This document shows positions 51,161-61,057 of a stretch of 64,000 nucleotides of DNA, piece after piece. A program made the position numbers and the translations under genes. A model generated the notes under the pieces. That model was not told the DNA's origin and made no database searches. It worked only from the letters and a program-made list of their open reading frames with translations. Numbering within the stretch: the stretch's first letter is position 1; every line of letters begins with the position of its first letter. The stretch is from Candidatus Rhodoferax bjergmarkensis (GTDB lineage Bacteria; Pseudomonadota; Gammaproteobacteria; Burkholderiales; Burkholderiaceae_C), in NCBI GenBank assembly GCA_016708345.1, contig JADJFX010000002.1:186001-250000 (forward strand). The letters run 5' to 3'.

Positions 51161-53017
51161 TCAGACTGTCTCAATGTTTTTTCCAGCCAAGGCTTTTTGA
51201 ATGCCCCGATTCATGCGCAGGGCGGCAAAGGCCTCGGTGCCTTTGGCCAGCGCCTGGGTGGCGGCTTCAATCTGGGCGGCGTCTTCCAGCGAACGGGCGG
51301 CGCGCACGGTGCTCATCAAGGCGTCAACGTCGCGGCGTTCCAGGTCAGAGAGCAAATCACCATCTGCCGCCAGCGCACTCTGGGTTGCCAGCAGCATGCG
51401 GTCGCCATCCACACGGGCTTCGGCCAGCGCACGGGCTTTCATGTCGACCTCGGCGGTGGTAAAGCTGTCTTGCAGCATTCTGGCAATCTGCTCATCGCCC
51501 AAGCCGTAGGTGGGTTTGACGTCAATCCTGGCTTCGACCCCGCTGATTTGCTCGTGGGCAGAGACGTTCAGCAGCCCGTCCGCATCCACGGTAAAGGTCA
51601 CGCGAATGCGTGCGGCCCCGGCCGCCATCGGAGGAATGCCGCGCAGCTCAAAACGCGCCAGGCTGCGGCAGTCGGCCACCAGATCGCGTTCGCCCTGCAC
51701 CACATGCAGCGCCAGCGCGGTCTGGCCGTCCTGGTAGGTGGTGAAGTCCTGCGCCATGGCCGTGGGAATGGTCTGGTTGCGCGGCACGATGCGCTCCACC
51801 AAGCCACCCATGGTTTCCACGCCCAGCGACAGGGGAATCACGTCCAGCAGCAGCAAATCACCGGCTGCGTTGTTGCCCGCCAGCTGGTTGGCCTGAATGG
51901 CCGCGCCTAGGGCGACGACTTCATCGGGGTTGAGGTTGTTCAGCGGCGCACGGCCAAACAGTGTGGCAACCGCTTTTTGAACCTGTGGCATGCGGGTGGA
52001 GCCACCCACCATGACCACGCCATCGACTTCGCCCGGTGTTAACTTGGCATCGCGCAAGGCCTTGCGCACCGCTGAGATGGTGCGGGCGGTCAAACTGGCG
52101 GTAGCTGCCTCGAACTGCGAAACATTGACATCAAATATGATGTTTCCGCCCGTCAATTGTGCGCAGAATGCTACTGAATCTGTAGCAGAAAGTGCCTCTT
52201 TGCAAGCCCGTGCGGCCACTTTGACGGCGGATTTGTCGCTGGCAGTCAAGACCTGCACACCAGCCTGGGCCAGCACCCGGTCGGCCAGCGCACGGTCGTA
52301 GTCGTCGCCGCCCAGGGCAGAGTCACCGCCGGTGGCCACCACTTCAAAAACCCCTTTGCTCAGGCGCAAGATGGAGATGTCAAAGGTGCCGCCACCCAGG
52401 TCGTAAATGGCGAAAACCCCTTCACTGGCGTTGTCCAGTCCATAGGCGATGGCCGCCGCCGTGGGTTCGTTGATGAGCCGCATCACATTCAGGCCCGCCC
52501 GTTGCGCAGCATCCTTGGTGGCTTGGCGCTGGGCGTCGTCAAAATAAGCGGGCACCGTGATGACAGCGCCAAAAAGATCGTCATTGAACGTGTCTTCAGC
52601 CCGGTAGCGCAGGGTGGCCAAAATATCGGCGCTCACTTCAACCGGCGATTTTTCACCTTGCACGGTTTGCAGGCCCAGCATGCCGGGGTGATCCACAAAG
52701 CGGTAGGGCAGTTTGTCATGCCCCGCCACATCGGCCAGGCTGCGCCCCATAAAGCGTTTGACGGAGGCAATGGTGTTTTCAGGATCTTGTGCCAGGGCCG
52801 CCTGGGCGTCCAGTCCGATTTGTCGCCCGCCACCTTCGAGGTAGCGCACCACAGAGGGCAAGATGACATGGCCTTGCGCGTCCGGCAGGCATTCGGGCAC
52901 ACCATGTCGCATAGACGCCACCAAAGAGTGGGTGGTGCCCAGGTCAATGCCTACCACCACGCGCCGCTGGTGCGGGTTGGGGGATTGACCGGGTTCGGAA
53001 ATTTGAAGAAGCGCCAT
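51161..53017 (-). CDS. hscA: Fe-S assembly chaperone HscA
   Basis: A 618-residue Hsp70 specialised for IscU. The ATPase domain has GIDLGTTHSLVASMRHG, YDLGGGTFDISILRLS and MVGGSTRMPQVQKAV. The C-terminal substrate domain is shorter than DnaK. Near residues 274-297 a segment reading SVAFCAQLTGGNIIFDVNVS is encoded in part by a mini-repeat. Works with HscB to release clusters from IscU. Confidence 0.95.
   Translation of the reverse strand: MALLQISEPGQSPNPHQRRVVVGIDLGTTHSLVASMRHGVPECLPDAQGHVILPSVVRYLEGGGRQIGLDAQAALAQDPENTIASVKRFMGRSLADVAGHDKLPYRFVDHPGMLGLQTVQGEKSPVEVSADILATLRYRAEDTFNDDLFGAVITVPAYFDDAQRQATKDAAQRAGLNVMRLINEPTAAAIAYGLDNASEGVFAIYDLGGGTFDISILRLSKGVFEVVATGGDSALGGDDYDRALADRVLAQAGVQVLTASDKSAVKVAARACKEALSATDSVAFCAQLTGGNIIFDVNVSQFEAATASLTARTISAVRKALRDAKLTPGEVDGVVMVGGSTRMPQVQKAVATLFGRAPLNNLNPDEVVALGAAIQANQLAGNNAAGDLLLLDVIPLSLGVETMGGLVERIVPRNQTIPTAMAQDFTTYQDGQTALALHVVQGERDLVADCRSLARFELRGIPPMAAGAARIRVTFTVDADGLLNVSAHEQISGVEARIDVKPTYGLGDEQIARMLQDSFTTAEVDMKARALAEARVDGDRMLLATQSALAADGDLLSDLERRDVDALMSTVRAARSLEDAAQIEAATQALAKGTEAFAALRMNRGIQKALAGKNIETV
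52160..52210 (-). repeat. Mini-repeat copy inside hscA
   Basis: GTGCGCAGAATGCTACTGAA then TCTGTAGCAGAAAGTGCCTC carries paired GCTAC/GTAGC arms next to TGCGCA. It is in frame within the ATPase domain. Confidence 0.45.
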
Positions 53018-53038
53018 GTTTTTTTCTGGATTGGGAGA

Positions 53039-53572
53039 CTATTGTCCCCGGTCAGGAGTGTCCATCTGGTCAAGGCGGGCTTGCACATCGCTGGCAAAGC
53101 GCTGCATGAACATTAGCGCGCGCACTTGGCTCACCGCTTGCGCTGGGTTGTGCTGAACGTCCAGCAATTGCTCGCAATTTTGTAGCGCCTCGCGCATGGC
53201 TGTATTGACCTGCAGGCTTAATTGTTCTAAATCATCAAAGCTGCTTGCATCTTCCAGCACTTCACGCCAGCTCATTTGCTGCACCAAAAACTCGGTCGGC
53301 ATGGCGGTGTTGTTCTCGGCATTGACACTTGCGCCCGCCAATTCACACAAATAGGCTGCCCGCTTGAGGGGGTCTTTGAGCCGCTGGTAGGCTTCGTTGA
53401 TGCGCACAGACCATTGCATGGCCACGCGCTGCGCTGCTGCACCTTGCGAGGCAAATTTATCCGGGTGAACCTGGCGCTGCAAATCTTTCCAGCGCGCGTC
53501 AAGTGCCGCCCGGTCCTGCGCGAACTGCGGTGCGATACCAAACAGCTCGAAATCGGTGGCGTTAAGGTTCAC
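53039..53572 (-). CDS. hscB: Fe-S assembly co-chaperone HscB
   Basis: A 177-residue J-protein. The N-terminal J domain has FELFGIAPQFAQDRAALDAR and the HPDKF motif (RQVHPDKFASQG), and the C-terminal helical bundle binds IscU. The start is GTG, overlapping the iscA stop codon by four bases, so translation is coupled. Delivers IscU to HscA. Confidence 0.95.
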   Translation of the reverse strand: MNLNATDFELFGIAPQFAQDRAALDARWKDLQRQVHPDKFASQGAAAQRVAMQWSVRINEAYQRLKDPLKRAAYLCELAGASVNAENNTAMPTEFLVQQMSWREVLEDASSFDDLEQLSLQVNTAMREALQNCEQLLDVQHNPAQAVSQVRALMFMQRFASDVQARLDQMDTPDRGQ

Positions 53573-53892
53573 ACCCGAAACGACTCGCCGCAGCCGCAGC
53601 GGTCGCGTTCTCTGGGGTTGTTGAACTTGAAGCCTTCGTTCAAACCCTCCCGCACAAAATCAAGCTCGGTGCCGTCCAGATAGGCAAAGCTTTTGGGCTC
53701 GACCAGTACCTTGACGCCGTGCCCTTCAAACACCAAGTCTTCAGGACCAATCTCGTCCACATACTCCAGCTTGTAAGCCAGACCGGAGCAACCCGTGGTT
53801 TTGACGCCCAAGCGCACACCCACCCCCTGGCCGCGTTTGGCCAGGTAACGGTTCACGTGGCGGGCAGCGGCTTCTGTCAGCGTAACAGCCAT
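53569..53892 (-). CDS. iscA: Fe-S carrier IscA
   Basis: A 107-residue A-type carrier. The three conserved cysteines are in KTTGCSGLAYKLEYV and in CGCGESFRV at the end. It ferries clusters from IscU to target proteins. Two bases separate it from iscU and it overlaps hscB. Confidence 0.96.
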   Translation of the reverse strand: MAVTLTEAAARHVNRYLAKRGQGVGVRLGVKTTGCSGLAYKLEYVDEIGPEDLVFEGHGVKVLVEPKSFAYLDGTELDFVREGLNEGFKFNNPRERDRCGCGESFRV

Positions 53893-53894
53893 AT

Positions 53895-54299
53895 TCAGTG
53901 TTCTTGAGCGGTTGAAACGAGGTGCTTTTTGCGGTAGTCGTCCACCGCTGCCTTGATGGCGTCTTCTGCCAGGATGGAGCAGTGAATTTTGACCGGCGGC
54001 AGCGCCAGTTCTTCAGCGATTTCGCTGTTTTTGAGGGCTTGCGCCTGGTCCAGTGTCTTGCCCTTGACCCATTCGGTCACCAGCGACGACGAGGCAATGG
54101 CCGAGCCACAGCCATAGGTTTTGAAGCGTGCGTCTTCAATCACCCCGGTTTGCGGGTTGACTTTGATCTGCAGCTTCATCACGTCGCCGCAGGCGGGCGC
54201 GCCCACCATGCCGGTACCAACGGACTCATCACCTTTGTCGAACGCGCCCACGTTGCGGGGGTTTTCGTAGTGGTCAACAACTTTTTCAGAATATGCCAT
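53895..54299 (-). CDS. iscU: Fe-S scaffold IscU
   Basis: A 134-residue scaffold. Ligand cysteines are seen in VGAPACGDVMKLQI, FKTYGCGSAIASSS and VKIHCSILAEDAI, and the HscA-binding LPPVK motif is present (EELALPPVKIHC). It starts MAYSEKVVDHYENPRNVGAF, the canonical IscU N-terminus. Confidence 0.97.
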   Translation of the reverse strand: MAYSEKVVDHYENPRNVGAFDKGDESVGTGMVGAPACGDVMKLQIKVNPQTGVIEDARFKTYGCGSAIASSSLVTEWVKGKTLDQAQALKNSEIAEELALPPVKIHCSILAEDAIKAAVDDYRKKHLVSTAQEH

Positions 54300-54330
54300 G
54301 GTGCTTCTCCTTCAATGTTTGCAGTAAATA

Positions 54331-55551
<1,221 letters not shown>

Positions 55552-55595
55552 GTTTGGCTCGTTACTGGCTAATCAAATAAATCACAGCTTGAAAA

Positions 55596-56132
55596 TCACA
55601 GTTTGGTGAAGGCATTGCCCAGCGCAAACACTGAATTGGGGGCGTTGACCCGGGTGATCTTGGACACCGGCATGGGCGCAATGGCCCGCTTCATGCTGGG
55701 CTGGTCTTCAAGCTGCAAGCCTTTGGCCAACTGGTCGTCAATCAGCTTTTGCAGGGAGACTGAGTTGAGAAACTCCACCATGTGGACGTTCAGCGCCGAC
55801 CACAGGTCATGGGTCATGCAGCGCAGCCCTTCACCCAGGCAGTTTTCCTTGCCGCCGCAGTGGGTGGCGTCTATCGGCTCATCGACCGAGGTGATGATGT
55901 CTGCCACGGTGATCTCCGCCGGACTGCGTGCCAAGGAATAACCACCGCCTGGCCCCCGGGTGGATTCGACCAAGGCATGCCGACGCAGCTTGCCAAATAA
56001 CTGTTCCAGGTAAGACAGTGATATTTGCTGGCGCTGGCTGATTGCCGACAATGTCACAGGGCCATTGCTTTGACGCAGCCCCAGATCAATCATGGCAGTA
56101 ACCGCAAAACGGCCTTTGGTGGTGAGACGCAT
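55596..56132 (-). CDS. iscR: Fe-S-responsive repressor IscR
   Basis: A 178-residue Rrf2-family regulator that represses the isc operon when it holds a [2Fe-2S] cluster. The winged helix begins MRLTTKGRFAVTAMIDLGLR. The cluster-binding segment reads CGGKENCLGEGLRCMTHDLW, three cysteines plus the histidine ligand. First gene of the operon, with an IscR site right upstream. Confidence 0.96.
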   Translation of the reverse strand: MRLTTKGRFAVTAMIDLGLRQSNGPVTLSAISQRQQISLSYLEQLFGKLRRHALVESTRGPGGGYSLARSPAEITVADIITSVDEPIDATHCGGKENCLGEGLRCMTHDLWSALNVHMVEFLNSVSLQKLIDDQLAKGLQLEDQPSMKRAIAPMPVSKITRVNAPNSVFALGNAFTKL

Positions 56133-56153
56133 GACATACCCCTTCCGTCGTAT

Positions 56154-56178
56154 TTAGTTGACTAGTTAAGTCAAGTAT
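56154..56178 (-). promoter_or_regulatory. Type 1 IscR operator
   Basis: Read on the minus strand, these 25 bases contain ATACTTGACT and TAGTCAACTA, matching 22 of the 25 positions of the type 1 IscR consensus by my reading. The site is 21 bases before the iscR ATG and includes or borders its promoter, supporting autoregulation. Confidence 0.8.
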
Positions 56179-56239
56179 AACAAAAGACCGACTAATCTGC
56201 TCGGGTACTTTAGAGTCCACACCTTGAACCCATCGTCAT

Positions 56240-58363
56240 TCAACGCCCGGTGATCGAAACGATGTTGTCCGTGCCAGAGGCACCAAAGGCCTGTTCTTTC
56301 AAAATGGCCAGTTGATCGCGCACTTGGGCCGCTTTTTCGAACTCCAGGTTGCGGGCATGTTCAAGCATCATTTTTTCGAGTCGCTTGATCTCGCGGGCGA
56401 TGTCTTTTTCGCTCATGTCCTCCACCTTGGCCCGCTGCAGGGCGTCGCGCTCCAGCTTTTCGGCTTCCTTGCCCGCCTTTTCGCTGTACACCCCGTCAAT
56501 CAGGTCCTTCACCTGTTTGACGATGGAGCGCGGCGTGATGCCTTGGGCCAGATTGTGGGCAATCTGGCGCGTACGTCGGCGCTCGGTTTCCCCCATCGCC
56601 TTTTTCATTGACTCTGTAATACGGTCGGCATACAAAATGGCACGGCCATTGAGGTTGCGGGCCGCGCGGCCTATGGTTTGGATCAGGGAACGCTCAGAGC
56701 GCAAAAAGCCTTCCTTGTCGGCATCCAAAATGGCTACCAGCGACACCTCCGGTATGTCCAGCCCTTCGCGCAGCAGGTTGATGCCCACCAGCACATCAAA
56801 CGTGCCCAGCCGCAGGTCGCGCAAAATTTCCACCCGCTCCACGGTGTCCACGTCACTGTGCAAATAGCGCACCTTGACGCCGTTGTCGGTCAAATAGTCG
56901 GTTAACTGCTCGGCCATGCGTTTGGTGAGGGTGGTGATGAAAACCCGCTCATTTTTCTCCACCCGCAAACGGATTTCCTGCAGCACGTCATCAACCTGGC
57001 TGGTCGCAGGGCGCACCTCAACTTCGGGGTCCACCAGCCCAGTGGGGCGCACCAACTGCTCCACCACCTGCCCGGCATGGTCTTTTTCCCACTGCGCGGG
57101 TGTTGCGGAGACAAGAATGGCCTGCCGCATCCGGGCTTCGAATTCTTCAAATTTAAGCGGTCGGTTGTCCAGCGCGCTGGGCAGCCGAAAACCATACTCG
57201 ACCAAGGTTGTTTTGCGCGAGCGGTCGCCGTTGTACATGGCCCCGAACTGACCAATCAGCACATGGCTTTCGTCCAGAAACATCACCGAATCCTTGGGCA
57301 GGTAGTCGGTCAACGTGGCCGGTGGCTCGCCGGGTGCGGCACCACTGAGGTGGCGGGTGTAGTTCTCAATGCCTTTGCAGTGCCCGACCTCACTGAGCAT
57401 TTCCAGATCAAAGCGGGTGCGCTGCTCCAGCCGCTGAGCTTCGACCAGCTTGCCCTGGCTGACAAACTCCTTCACACGGTCAGACAGCTCGACCTTGATG
57501 GTCTCCACCGCCGCCAGCACCTGCTCGCGGGGCGTCACGTAGTGGCTGCTGGGGTAAACCGTGAAGCGGGGAATCCGCTGGCGGATGCGCCCGGTGAGCG
57601 GGTCAAACAGCTGCAGTGAATCAATCTCATCGTCAAACAGTTCGATGCGAATCGCCATCTCACTGTGCTCAGCCGGAAACACGTCAATGGTGTCGCCGCG
57701 CACCCGGAACTTGCCGCGTGAAAAATCCGCGTCGTTGCGCTGGTACTGCATGCGCACCAATTGGGCAATCATGTCGCGCTGCCCCATTTTGTCGCCTGCG
57801 CGCAGGGTCATCACCATCTGGTGGTAGGCCTCGGGCTGGCCAATGCCGTAAATGGCGGAAACCGTGGCCACAATCACCACATCACGGCGCTCCAGCACGC
57901 TTTTGGTGCAACTCAGGCGCATTTGCTCAATGTGTTCATTGATGGCCGAGTCTTTTTCAATGAACAGGTCGCGCTGGGGCACATAGGCCTCTGGCTGGTA
58001 GTAGTCGTAGTAGCTGACGAAATATTCCACCGCGTTCTTGGGGAAAAACTCCCGGAACTCGCTGTAAAGCTGCGCCGCCAGTGTCTTGTTCGGCGCATAC
58101 ACGATGGCCGGGCGCCCCAGGCGGGCAATCACATTGGCCATGGTGAAGGTCTTGCCGGAGCCCGTCACCCCCAGCAGAATCTGAAACACCTCTCCGTCCG
58201 TGACGCCCTCCACCAGTTTGTCAATGGCAGCGGGCTGATCACCGGCGGGAGGGTAGGGCTGGTAAAGCTCAAAAGGTGAGCCAGGAAATTGCACAAAACT
58301 GCCGCTGGCGACCTGATCGGTCTCGCCAGAAGGCGCTGTTGCGAGGGAGATGGGGGCAGACAT
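56240..58363 (-). CDS. uvrB: Excinuclease ABC subunit B
   Basis: A 707-residue damage-recognition helicase of nucleotide excision repair. Walker A is LLGVTGSGKTFTMANV, the beta-hairpin region is EYFVSYYDYYQPEAYVP, the Walker B-like box is VMFLDESHVLIGQ, and the helicase core ends QTIGRAARNLNGR. The UVR motif is LEKMMLEHARNLEFEKAAQV. The N-terminus has about 20 extra residues before the family start. I chose ATG 58363 over a TTG three codons earlier. Confidence 0.96.
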   Translation of the reverse strand: MSAPISLATAPSGETDQVASGSFVQFPGSPFELYQPYPPAGDQPAAIDKLVEGVTDGEVFQILLGVTGSGKTFTMANVIARLGRPAIVYAPNKTLAAQLYSEFREFFPKNAVEYFVSYYDYYQPEAYVPQRDLFIEKDSAINEHIEQMRLSCTKSVLERRDVVIVATVSAIYGIGQPEAYHQMVMTLRAGDKMGQRDMIAQLVRMQYQRNDADFSRGKFRVRGDTIDVFPAEHSEMAIRIELFDDEIDSLQLFDPLTGRIRQRIPRFTVYPSSHYVTPREQVLAAVETIKVELSDRVKEFVSQGKLVEAQRLEQRTRFDLEMLSEVGHCKGIENYTRHLSGAAPGEPPATLTDYLPKDSVMFLDESHVLIGQFGAMYNGDRSRKTTLVEYGFRLPSALDNRPLKFEEFEARMRQAILVSATPAQWEKDHAGQVVEQLVRPTGLVDPEVEVRPATSQVDDVLQEIRLRVEKNERVFITTLTKRMAEQLTDYLTDNGVKVRYLHSDVDTVERVEILRDLRLGTFDVLVGINLLREGLDIPEVSLVAILDADKEGFLRSERSLIQTIGRAARNLNGRAILYADRITESMKKAMGETERRRTRQIAHNLAQGITPRSIVKQVKDLIDGVYSEKAGKEAEKLERDALQRAKVEDMSEKDIAREIKRLEKMMLEHARNLEFEKAAQVRDQLAILKEQAFGASGTDNIVSITGR

Positions 58364-58424
58364 GGCGGGCAATTCCGGGTGCAGGGTGAAGAACTCAGCT
58401 AGTGTAGTTATTCCATTTCATGCT

Positions 58425-58485
58425 AACTTTCATGCCTCGGATTGCGGGGCACCCCGAGACATGAAAGTTTGGTTTTTCACGTTAA
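58425..58485 (+). repeat. 61-bp hairpin repeat, copy 2
   Basis: AACTTTCATG and CATGAAAGTT pair, with an inner CTCGG/CCGAG extension, and the tail ends TTTTTCACGTTAA. Same length as the copy at 13576-13636, about 79 percent identical, with the arms and the TTTCACGTTAA tail conserved. It lies between uvrB and the OmpA-like gene. Confidence 0.75.
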
Positions 58486-58592
58486 TGCGCCGAAGCCATC
58501 CGAAAGGGTGATGCGGGAGCTTCTGGGGCAAGCTTGCAATCACGCAGAGAAAGTTTGAGAGATCGGTTAAGCGATGAAGACCTTGAAAACGC

Positions 58593-58660
58593 TACAAAAA
58601 AAGGAGCTGCTTGCGCAGATAGAACGTGCGGTAGCGGCCAATTTGACCTATAAAAATCAT
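58593..58660 (+). repeat. Mini-repeat copy before the OmpA-like gene
   Basis: AAAACGCTACAAAAAAAGGA, GCTGCTTGCGCAGATAGAAC, then a diverged second half. The GCTGCTTGCGCA core is the family hallmark. Confidence 0.55.
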
Positions 58661-58863
58661 GATGAAAGCAATGTTGAAGCCAAGACATGTATTTAATTTG
58701 CGCTTGGCCCCTTTTTTTCCAAGATGACGCTTGGAACAGCCAAGGCACCCTTGGTGGAACTGGTCTAAGCACGGCCTAGAATCGAAAAAACTCGGTCTGC
58801 GTAGTGCCTTGCAGCACCTCAGAGCAATCCATCTTGATCACACTTCATCCAAGGAAATCGCCT

Positions 58864-59712
58864 ATGAAACACTTTCTGCCCTCAGCTATTGCCGCAGCCA
58901 TACTGTTTATCGCCAGCGTCGGTGCACTTCACGCTGCGCCGCAAGACCCGAATGCAGACGCCACAGGCTGTGCCGACCATCCGCTGTTCACCCGGATGCA
59001 CAACACACGTATCGTGTCTTGCCGCACGGTCGGATTCGACAGCGCCAAATTCAAGACCGGCAAGACGAGCGACACGGCAGTGGAAGGAAAACGTATTGAA
59101 ATCAAATACCAAACCAGGGCTGATAGCGAGTACCAGGGGCCGCTGGCTGTCATCCGAAACCACCAACAGGCCATTGGCAAGATCGGTGGCGTCGTTTTGC
59201 ACGAAGACTCGCGCTTCACTTGGCTGAAGTTGGACAAAGACGGAAAGGAAATCTGGGCCCAAGTTGATACCGCTTGGGGCAAGGGCTACCTGTTGACGAT
59301 CATCGAAAAACAGACCATGGCGCAAGAGGTTGTTGCTAGCGCAGAACTCTTCAAGAGCGGGCTCAATACCACCGGTCATGTGGAGGTGCCGGGCATTTAT
59401 TTTGATACCGGCAAGGCCGAACTCAAGCCCGAGTCGCAGGCCGCTATTGCCGAAGTCGCCAAATTGCTTCAGGCCGACCCGACACTCAAAGTGCATGTGG
59501 TGGGGCACACCGACAATCTTGCAGCTCTGGAATTGAACCTCAAGCTGTCCCTGGCCCGTGCCGAGGCAGTGGTTCAGGCCTTGGTGAGCAAGCACGGCAT
59601 CGCAGCCAACCGTCTGGGTGCTCAAGGCGTCGGCCCGCTGGCACCGGTCGCAAGCAACGGCACTGATGAGGGCCGCGCCAAGAACCGACGTGTCGAGCTG
59701 GTAAAAAGGTAA
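58864..59712 (+). CDS. OmpA-family outer-membrane/periplasmic protein
   Basis: A 282-residue exported protein. The signal peptide is MKHFLPSAIAAAILFIASVG with cleavage near LHA. An unassigned N-terminal domain (residues 25-165) is followed by an OmpA-like peptidoglycan-binding domain: IYFDTGKAELKPESQAAIAE, VHVVGHTDNLAALELNLKLS and the closing GRAKNRRVELVKR. There is no beta-barrel, so it is probably periplasmic or a lipid-free cell-wall anchor. AAGGAAA precedes the ATG. Confidence 0.88.
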   Translation: MKHFLPSAIAAAILFIASVGALHAAPQDPNADATGCADHPLFTRMHNTRIVSCRTVGFDSAKFKTGKTSDTAVEGKRIEIKYQTRADSEYQGPLAVIRNHQQAIGKIGGVVLHEDSRFTWLKLDKDGKEIWAQVDTAWGKGYLLTIIEKQTMAQEVVASAELFKSGLNTTGHVEVPGIYFDTGKAELKPESQAAIAEVAKLLQADPTLKVHVVGHTDNLAALELNLKLSLARAEAVVQALVSKHGIAANRLGAQGVGPLAPVASNGTDEGRAKNRRVELVKR

Positions 59713-59867
59713 TCTGTACCTTGTCTGGGAAGAGAAAAATGGCGCGTCCGGAATTTATGAAGTTATGACGTGCGGTAGGGTCAATTCATTTAATTGCAGC
59801 TTGGCGAAGCTGGAAGCCTTTATGTACTGGCAGTGCCGAATGGCATAATTCGACGTTTTCTGGGTGT

Positions 59868-59915
59868 TCGCCCTCATAAATATGGGCACCCAGCTATGTA
59901 TTTGATAGCTCCAAA
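59868..59915 (+). repeat. Mini-repeat-like segment before the isomerase gene
   Basis: TAAATATGGGCACCCAGCTA then TGTATTTGATAGCTCC shows paired AGCTAT/ATAGCT arms, but the TGCGCA core is lost. It is a weak member of the family. Confidence 0.35.
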
Positions 59916-59925
59916 GGACTGCAAG

Positions 59926-60276
59926 ATGACAACCACCCCCTCCGGCCTGCAATATGAAGATTCCGTCGTCGGCACGGGCAATGTGGCCACCAAAGGCCAG
60001 AGTGTGACGGTTCACTACACCGGCTGGCTTTACAACGATGGTGTTCAGGGTGCCAAATTTGACTCCAGCAAAGACCGCAATGACCCCTTTGTGTTTGCGC
60101 TCGGTGCCGGTATGGTGATTCGCGGCTGGGACGAAGGTGTGGCAGGCATGGCAGTGGGCGGTGCACGCACACTCATCATCCCCGCAGCGCTGGGCTATGG
60201 TTCGCGCGGTGCGGGCGGCGTGATTCCACCCAACGCTACCTTGAAATTCGACGTTGAACTGCTGGCCGTATCCTGA
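59926..60276 (+). CDS. FKBP-type peptidyl-prolyl isomerase
   Basis: A 116-residue single-domain FKBP. The fold marks are VTVHYTGWLYNDG, FDSSKDRNDPFVFALGAGMV, IRGWDEGVAGMAVGGARTL and IPPNATLKFDVELLAV. No signal peptide, so it is cytoplasmic, unlike FkpA. The start at ATG 59926 follows AAGGA; the frame extension to 59794 is not supported. Confidence 0.94.
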   Translation: MTTTPSGLQYEDSVVGTGNVATKGQSVTVHYTGWLYNDGVQGAKFDSSKDRNDPFVFALGAGMVIRGWDEGVAGMAVGGARTLIIPAALGYGSRGAGGVIPPNATLKFDVELLAVS

Positions 60277-60362
60277 CCGCAAGCGCAGCAGCCAAGGCAT
60301 CCGCGTCATCGGGTACCTTGCCCTGGCGAATCAGATCAGCTGAATTATTTGCCTTTGAATGG

Positions 60363-60398
60363 CTCTTGAATTGACGGTGCACGCCCCCAATTCAAGAG
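60363..60398 (+). promoter_or_regulatory. Sigma-32-like promoter within an inverted repeat
   Basis: CTTGAA (60365-60370) and CCCCAAT (60385-60391) are a good sigma-32 pair, 14 bases apart, about 40 bases before the grpE ATG. The same bases form a perfect 11-base inverted repeat, CTCTTGAATTG and CAATTCAAGAG, with a 14-base spacer, followed by TTTAGTTTTT. It may be promoter, terminator of the isomerase gene, or both. Confidence 0.6.
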
Positions 60399-60426
60399 TT
60401 TAGTTTTTGAAATCTGGCCAATCCGT

Positions 60427-60987
60427 ATGTCTGAAACCAATCAAAACCAACAAAACCCCACGCCAACCGAACCCCCAAGCGCCGAAGAGATGGTTGCCAC
60501 CATGGTTGCCAACGAGGCTGATGCATTGGCAAGCGCACAGGCTGATTTGGCTGCATTGCAGGCCAAAAGCGCTGAACTGGCGGACCAGTATTTAAGGGCC
60601 AAGGCTGAAGCTGACAACGCCCGCCGGCGTGCTGAAGAAGAAATCTCCAAAGCGCGCAAATTCGCCGTCGAAAGTTTCGCTGAAAGCCTGCTGCCGGTGG
60701 CCGACAGTCTGGAAGCGGGCCTGCTCATCAAGGATGGAACCCTGGAGCAGATTCGCGAAGGCGCTCAGGCCACGCTGCGCCAGTTGCTTGCCGCACTGGA
60801 GCGCAACAAGGTTATTGCCATCAACCCTGGTGCCGGCACCAAATTTGATCCGCACCAACACCAAGCCATCAGTGTTGTGCCCTCAGAGCTGGAATCCAAT
60901 TCAGTGGTGACGGTGCTGCAAAAGGGCTACTCCATTTCGGACCGAGTTCTGCGCCCGGCACTTGTGACGGTGGCAGCACCAAAATAA
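60427..60987 (+). CDS. grpE: Nucleotide exchange factor GrpE
   Basis: A 186-residue GrpE. The N-terminal part is a long coiled coil (about residues 36-85, with LRAKAEADNARRRAEEE), followed by the beta-sheet domain with the family end INPGAGTKFDPHQHQAISVV and RVLRPALVTVA. It releases ADP from DnaK. First of the three heat-shock genes. Confidence 0.95.
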   Translation: MSETNQNQQNPTPTEPPSAEEMVATMVANEADALASAQADLAALQAKSAELADQYLRAKAEADNARRRAEEEISKARKFAVESFAESLLPVADSLEAGLLIKDGTLEQIREGAQATLRQLLAALERNKVIAINPGAGTKFDPHQHQAISVVPSELESNSVVTVLQKGYSISDRVLRPALVTVAAPK

Positions 60988-61057
60988 TTCATTTTTTTGA
61001 CTTGAAAAACATTCGAGTTATCCACACGTTGAGAACATCTATAAACAGGAGTTAATC

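Larger units (their letters stand above)
58364..58863. other. Gene-free region after the uvrB start
   Basis: A 500-base region without a convincing gene. It holds the 61-bp hairpin repeat (58425-58485) and a mini-repeat near 58593-58660. The rest, including the 150 bases before the OmpA-like gene, shows no ORF with a ribosome site. A promoter for each neighbour is expected, but I cannot place one. Confidence 0.65.

Noticed and set aside
50120..51910. Plus-strand frame of 596 codons over dnaQ, fdx and hscA
   Set aside because: Antisense to three well-supported genes and without recognisable motifs.
58482..58772. Minus-strand frame of 96 codons between uvrB and the OmpA-like gene
   Set aside because: Built across the hairpin repeat and a mini-repeat, with no motif or ribosome site.
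60363..60398. CIRCE operator for HrcA
   Set aside because: The arms do not match TTAGCACTC/GAGTGCTAA; the element is described as an inverted repeat over a sigma-32-like promoter instead.
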